A stretch of DNA of 38,366 bases from contig WELB01000334.1 of NCBI GenBank assembly GCA_009602725.1, positions 33,865-72,230 of the forward strand. The letters run 5' to 3'. The DNA comes from Spirogloea muscicola. Its lineage: Eukaryota; Streptophyta; Zygnematophyceae; Spirogloeales; Spirogloeaceae. Positions 34,571 through 38,366 of this stretch are shown piece by piece. The notes under the pieces are model-generated. The model was given only the letters and a program-made list of their open reading frames with translations, was not told the origin of the DNA and did no database searches. Both the position numbers and the translations under genes were made by a program. The first letter of the stretch is position 1. Each line of letters begins with the position of its first letter.

Positions 34571-37500
34571 TCAGGCAGGTTGGCCAGTGGAATCCTCGTC
34601 CTCCTCGCCGTAGTCTACTAGCTGGAGTCCTGTTGAAGAGCTAAACAGACTTGCTCAAGCACTGGCACAATGTCTGAGCAACCTTGCAAGCTGTCACATA
34701 TCTATGTTGCTCATGCAACAGAGAAGTGTCAGAGCACTTGCTCCCGCCCAGCCTGAAGGCTGACAACACACAAAAGTATACATGCAGGCACACCTTGCTT
34801 TGCTGTGGAGCCATCTTCATCGATGCCTTTGCTGGGTTGACTGGTGGTGGAAGAGAGGGGCGGGGGACTGACACCAGTACCTGGCCGAGGTGGAGGTGCA
34901 CTCATTGACGCGGAAAAAATGGCAGCTGTCGGTGCTCTGGGCGGTGGCATCTGCACGGTAGCCATGACACTTCAGCAATCACTTGCTGCCCACAAGGAGG
35001 TGCTAACAGCTCTTCTTGCTAGCATACCAGTGACTGCACAATCTGCTGCACAGGTGAGTGTCAAAGGGTAGGGTGTAGGAGGGTGGTTGTTTGTCATCCA
35101 CTCTGGGCGGTAGTAGGTGGCCTGCTTACTGCAGGCTTCACTTGAGGAGGAGCCACTCTGCAAGAGCTGTCGTTGTGAACAAGCTCACATCCACACGGCT
35201 ACACTCACTGGCAGCAGAATCAACAGAGGTGAGATACTCTGCAGGGGAAGGGCTAATGGAGGAGAGGGGTACGATCAGTGGCGTGAATCACCTGCCACAT
35301 AGGAAGAAGCGTCAGGCAGAAACACAACACTGTCAGTCAGGCTGCAGATGAGATTGTTAGCCACCGCAAGAATCAATCACAACCTATGGTGAAGAGATCT
35401 GAATCACATCAACAAACTGATCCACAGTGGTAGTGAGTTGCTAGAATGACCATAAATCCTCCTGAGACAGGGTGATAAATCTTATATGAACAACTGTAAT
35501 AGATCCCCTGGAAGGCCATAAGGATCCTGCAAACACTTTTACATTATGTCCTTGGGTTGTCAGACAAGCATTTATATGCACCTGCTTAGCGTGCTGAGGT
35601 GGGGACTCCACAAACTCCTGAAAGCGGCGCCTCTGCGGCTGCTCCTGCGCCTGAGGAGGTGGCCGATAAGCCTGGCCAGGGTGCGGAGGCTGCTGCTGCA
35701 CTCCAACTTGAGTGTAAGGCCCACCGTAGGCGGCCAGACCTGGCCCAGGCCCTGTCGCGGGTGGAGCATAACCTCCTCCCTGGCTGGGAAGGGGATAAGG
35801 TGGGAGAGGGGCATGTTGCGCGTAGTAGGGGCCAGGCGGAGGAGGGTGAGGAGGATAGTGCCCATAAGGCTGTGGAGCTTGGTGAGGCGGTGGGTACATG
35901 TACGAAGGAGGTGGCGGATAGTGCGGCTGCTGAACAGGGGGGCCCAGGTAAGGCGGGGGGGGCTGCTGTGGGTAAGGTGCCGCTGGCGGTGGCGGATATG
36001 CTGAGTACATGTTTGTTGGGGCTGTGGATGGCGGCTCGGACGGAGTGGGTGCATGCGAGCTTGCTGGAGGAGGGGGATAGGAGGGGTGCATGTTGTAAGG
36101 GTATGGTGGAGGCTGCGATCCATAGGGCGGCGCAGGCGCTGCTGCAGGCGTCCCTGAAGGCGGCACTTGGTCACTCTGGCCACTGCATGACGCAGGTGAA
36201 CTTCGATGAAGCCACACCTTCTCCTTAAGTTACGTCAGTTATTGCTGAGCAACAGGGAAGCTGCAGCAAAGCGGGTGTCAAGAGACTACCCAGCAGGTGA
36301 AAGGGACACTGTATGCCGCACTGACCTGGCACGCAGGTAGTCCTTTCTCGTAGTCTCCAAGAGCGACTCTACTAGGCCTTTAGCTTCATCGACTGCTTTC
36401 TGGCTCTTGCCTGTGATGAAAAGGTGCAGCAGCTCTGGCAGCTCTGCACGATTGTGCACGCAACCCTGAGCTCGTCAGTCAAGTCGACTACCATGCACCT
36501 TCAGCATGATGGCTTGCTTGCTTCAATGCTACTGCTCATACTTGCGAACACATTGGTGCTCAGTGAGGCAACTTGGATGATCACCTTCACCTCTAGCTCC
36601 TTCCAGGTTCCCAGAGCCTTGGCCCCTCAGCACAACTTGAGCACCAGACTCACTGGCAATGTGGTTCAGGTACTGATTCTGCACAGCACAAGAAGCGCAT
36701 ACGCAATTGTTGCAGCAGTGTCACTCATGCAAGAAAAGTAATCTTGAGGTCAAGCAGACCAAAATATGTGCAAGAAGGTTGCCACCGGTGAACAGTCTCA
36801 GGAGAAGGTGTTGCTAGAGCTTACATGCGGTCCTCGGATCTTGTCAGCTACATTGTAGGTTGCGTCCGTCTGGAAGCCAATGTGAACAGCAGCCGCCACT
36901 TGGTGGCCTGGAGACTGCACAGAGGGGCCCAAGCATAATAAGCACTGGCCGCGGTGGGACTCAACCTGAGCTGGCATATGGGGGTGTGGACCATCAATAT
37001 AGCAACCCATACGCATTTAATTAATTGCAACCCTGCAGAGGTGTAAGAGCGAGGCTCACTGGCTCCATTGGCCTGACACCAAGCATTTCCTCCACAATAG
37101 CAACAGCGGCATCAACAGCTTTCACACGCTCCTCATGCGATGGGAGCTGCCAACAAGCCTTGCGTCAGGCCTTCATGTATGTATAGCGTGCATGGGCGTT
37201 GCATACTGTTGTGAGCACAGCAAGATGCCAAAGGGCCCACAGGTGTGCCAGACGCCGTACTGACATTGATGCCGGCAGATATATGTAGAAAGAGCGGCTT
37301 CTCCCCACTGGTGTCATGAGTAGCATTTGGAGGCCTGTATCTCCCCCTGCCGACAGTCACACGAGCCCAGGAGTGCTGGATGACCACCAGAACCTGCCGA
37401 ATCTACTGTTTCAGTGCACGAGCTCAATCCTGGCCACCAACGGCCAGTTTGCCAACCGAAGACCCTGGGTTCTCTGCGAAAAGAGGTCTATCGTGAGCAT

Positions 37501-38366
37501 CCAAAGCAGGCGGACTGCACTAGGCATACCTGGTGATGACAACAGCTCCTGTCCTGGCCTGTATCTGCATGACATACACAAGCAAACGCTCAAAGTTAGC
37601 TGGAGCCCTGCACAGGCTCCAGAGAACTTGGATATCTTACTTGGCGCCAGCTCTCATGCCTCAGCTAAACTTGGTGCCGACACAAGAGCTCAGAGAGCTC
37701 TCTTTGGCGGCACAAGCTGGCAAGCTCAGGAAGCAGCCGCGCGACTGGCACTTGCAGGCCTCTGCGAGCTGCGGGTGCGTCGGTCTGATGCACTGACGTC
37801 TTCCTGCGTCTGCCGTTTGGTGAGCTTGTAGCGGGTGCCCGGGTCCACGTCGTTGATTATCACCTCCTTGAACGGGTTCTCCTCCACCGGCTTGGCCTGC
37901 GGGATGAGGCCATTGCTCGCAAGTTGCTGCACAGGCGCGAGGTACAGAGCTCAGCACTCCAGCAGCTCAGCGCGCCTGCCGTGCGCATCACGTCTGGCTT
38001 GGCGACTGTCGGCTGCAGCAGGAGCAGGCGGGCGGGCTGCCTCACCTTGTTGAAGCGCTCAACCAGCGCGGCGGCCGTCTGCTTGGCCACCTCGGGAGAA
38101 GGCACCGGCGAAGGCAAGGGCGGCGCGGCCCCGAAGCCGACGGCCGCGGCGGCAAAGGAGGGGCGGGCGCCCGGCAGCGACGCGGACTGCGCGGCGGCCT
38201 GCGCCGGGGGCACCTCGCCGGGGTCGTCCCACTTGCGCTTCTTCCTGCGCGCACAACAACGCGACGCCTGCGCGCCACGTCAGCCGGCTGCGGCGGCGGC
38301 GAGTCCAGCACCCGCAGGCGCGGCAGCGGCGAGGCGGAGTTCGGGGCCGGGGCGCGCACCGCTGCC
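34571..38366 (-). CDS. KHDC4/RIK-like KH-domain RNA-binding protein (5' partial)
   Basis: Minus-strand exons: 38244-38046, 37926-37798, 37564-37530, 37346-37265, 37146-37060, 36914-36825, 36678-36591, 36434-36326, 36182-35582, 34950-34794 and 34629-34571. Phases agree; more small exons may lie at 35580-34950, and the first exon is at or beyond the right edge. Family landmarks are KKRKWDDPGEVPP, VIINDVDPGTRYKLTKRQTQ, ARTGAVVITRGRYRPP, KPLFLHISAG, VHIGFQTDATYNVADKIRGP (KH domain), ASESGAQVVLRGQGSG, ELLHLFITGKSQKAVDEAKG, a Pro/Tyr-rich region of about 200 residues ending RRRFQEFVESPP, and the acidic end LVDYGEEDEDSTGQPA. Human KHDC4 (BLOM7alpha) is spliceosome-associated; the plant homologue is RIK. 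The KH loop reads GPHN rather than a full GXXG. Confidence 0.9.

Noticed and set aside
35599-36228. Plus-strand open frame of about 200 codons
   Set aside because: Antisense of the Pro/Tyr-rich exon of the KH protein, which fits the minus-strand gene in phase on both sides.

Overview
The window is nuclear DNA of a photosynthetic eukaryote, most probably a green alga (Chlorophyta, perhaps a trebouxiophyte; the lineage is inferred). Almost every gene is split into 30-250 bp exons by GT...CAG introns. First exons are markedly GC-rich. One gene, an LdpA homologue, belongs to a protein family otherwise known from cyanobacteria and plastid-bearing eukaryotes. No tRNA, rRNA, CRISPR array or bacterial-type operon was seen. 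Exon coordinates were worked out by hand from splice signals, reading phase and protein-family similarity; for most models the exon lengths sum to an exact multiple of three.

Layout. 1-860: an internally inverted non-LTR retrotransposon (LINE) remnant. 927-2378 (+): small TPR protein. 2662-5855 (-): 11-exon LdpA iron-sulfur protein, convergent with the TPR gene, with a perfect 17-bp hairpin touching its stop codon. 5815-15620: a transposon-rich block with LINE pieces, a decayed Copia element (about 6700-11053, minus strand), further LINE copies and a foldback-like insertion. 15600-16612 (+): membrane-hairpin protein with an acidic tail. 17272-19834 (-): phosphoglycerate mutase-like histidine phosphatase. 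About 20965-21354 (+): exons of an unrecognised coiled-coil protein. 21721-22212 (-): F-box protein. 22411-26103 (-): WDR12/YTM1. 26464-28615 (+): ribosomal protein eS4, head-to-head with WDR12. 28616-30480: repeat-rich gap. 30586-32072 (+): second small TPR protein. 32147-34138 (+): metallo-beta-lactamase-fold hydrolase starting 74 bp after the TPR stop. 34571 to the right edge (-): KHDC4/RIK-like KH RNA-binding protein, 5' end outside the window.

How the genes relate. WDR12 (60S assembly) and eS4 (40S subunit) share a 360-bp divergent promoter carrying telomere-like CCCTAAA-type sequence, a motif associated with ribosomal-protein promoters in plants. The two small TPR proteins both retain the residues of the HSP70/HSP90 carboxylate clamp. 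LdpA is a redox/light input protein of the cyanobacterial clock and is expected here to be plastid-targeted.

The most distinctive unlabelled signal is a short hairpin, GGGCTG-loop-CAGCCC type, present in about 15 copies. It sits in the 3' UTR of the resident LINE family and also forms mirrored composite elements. These repeats abut the 5' ends of several genes, and in two cases the only in-frame ATG of a host gene lies within transposon-derived sequence.
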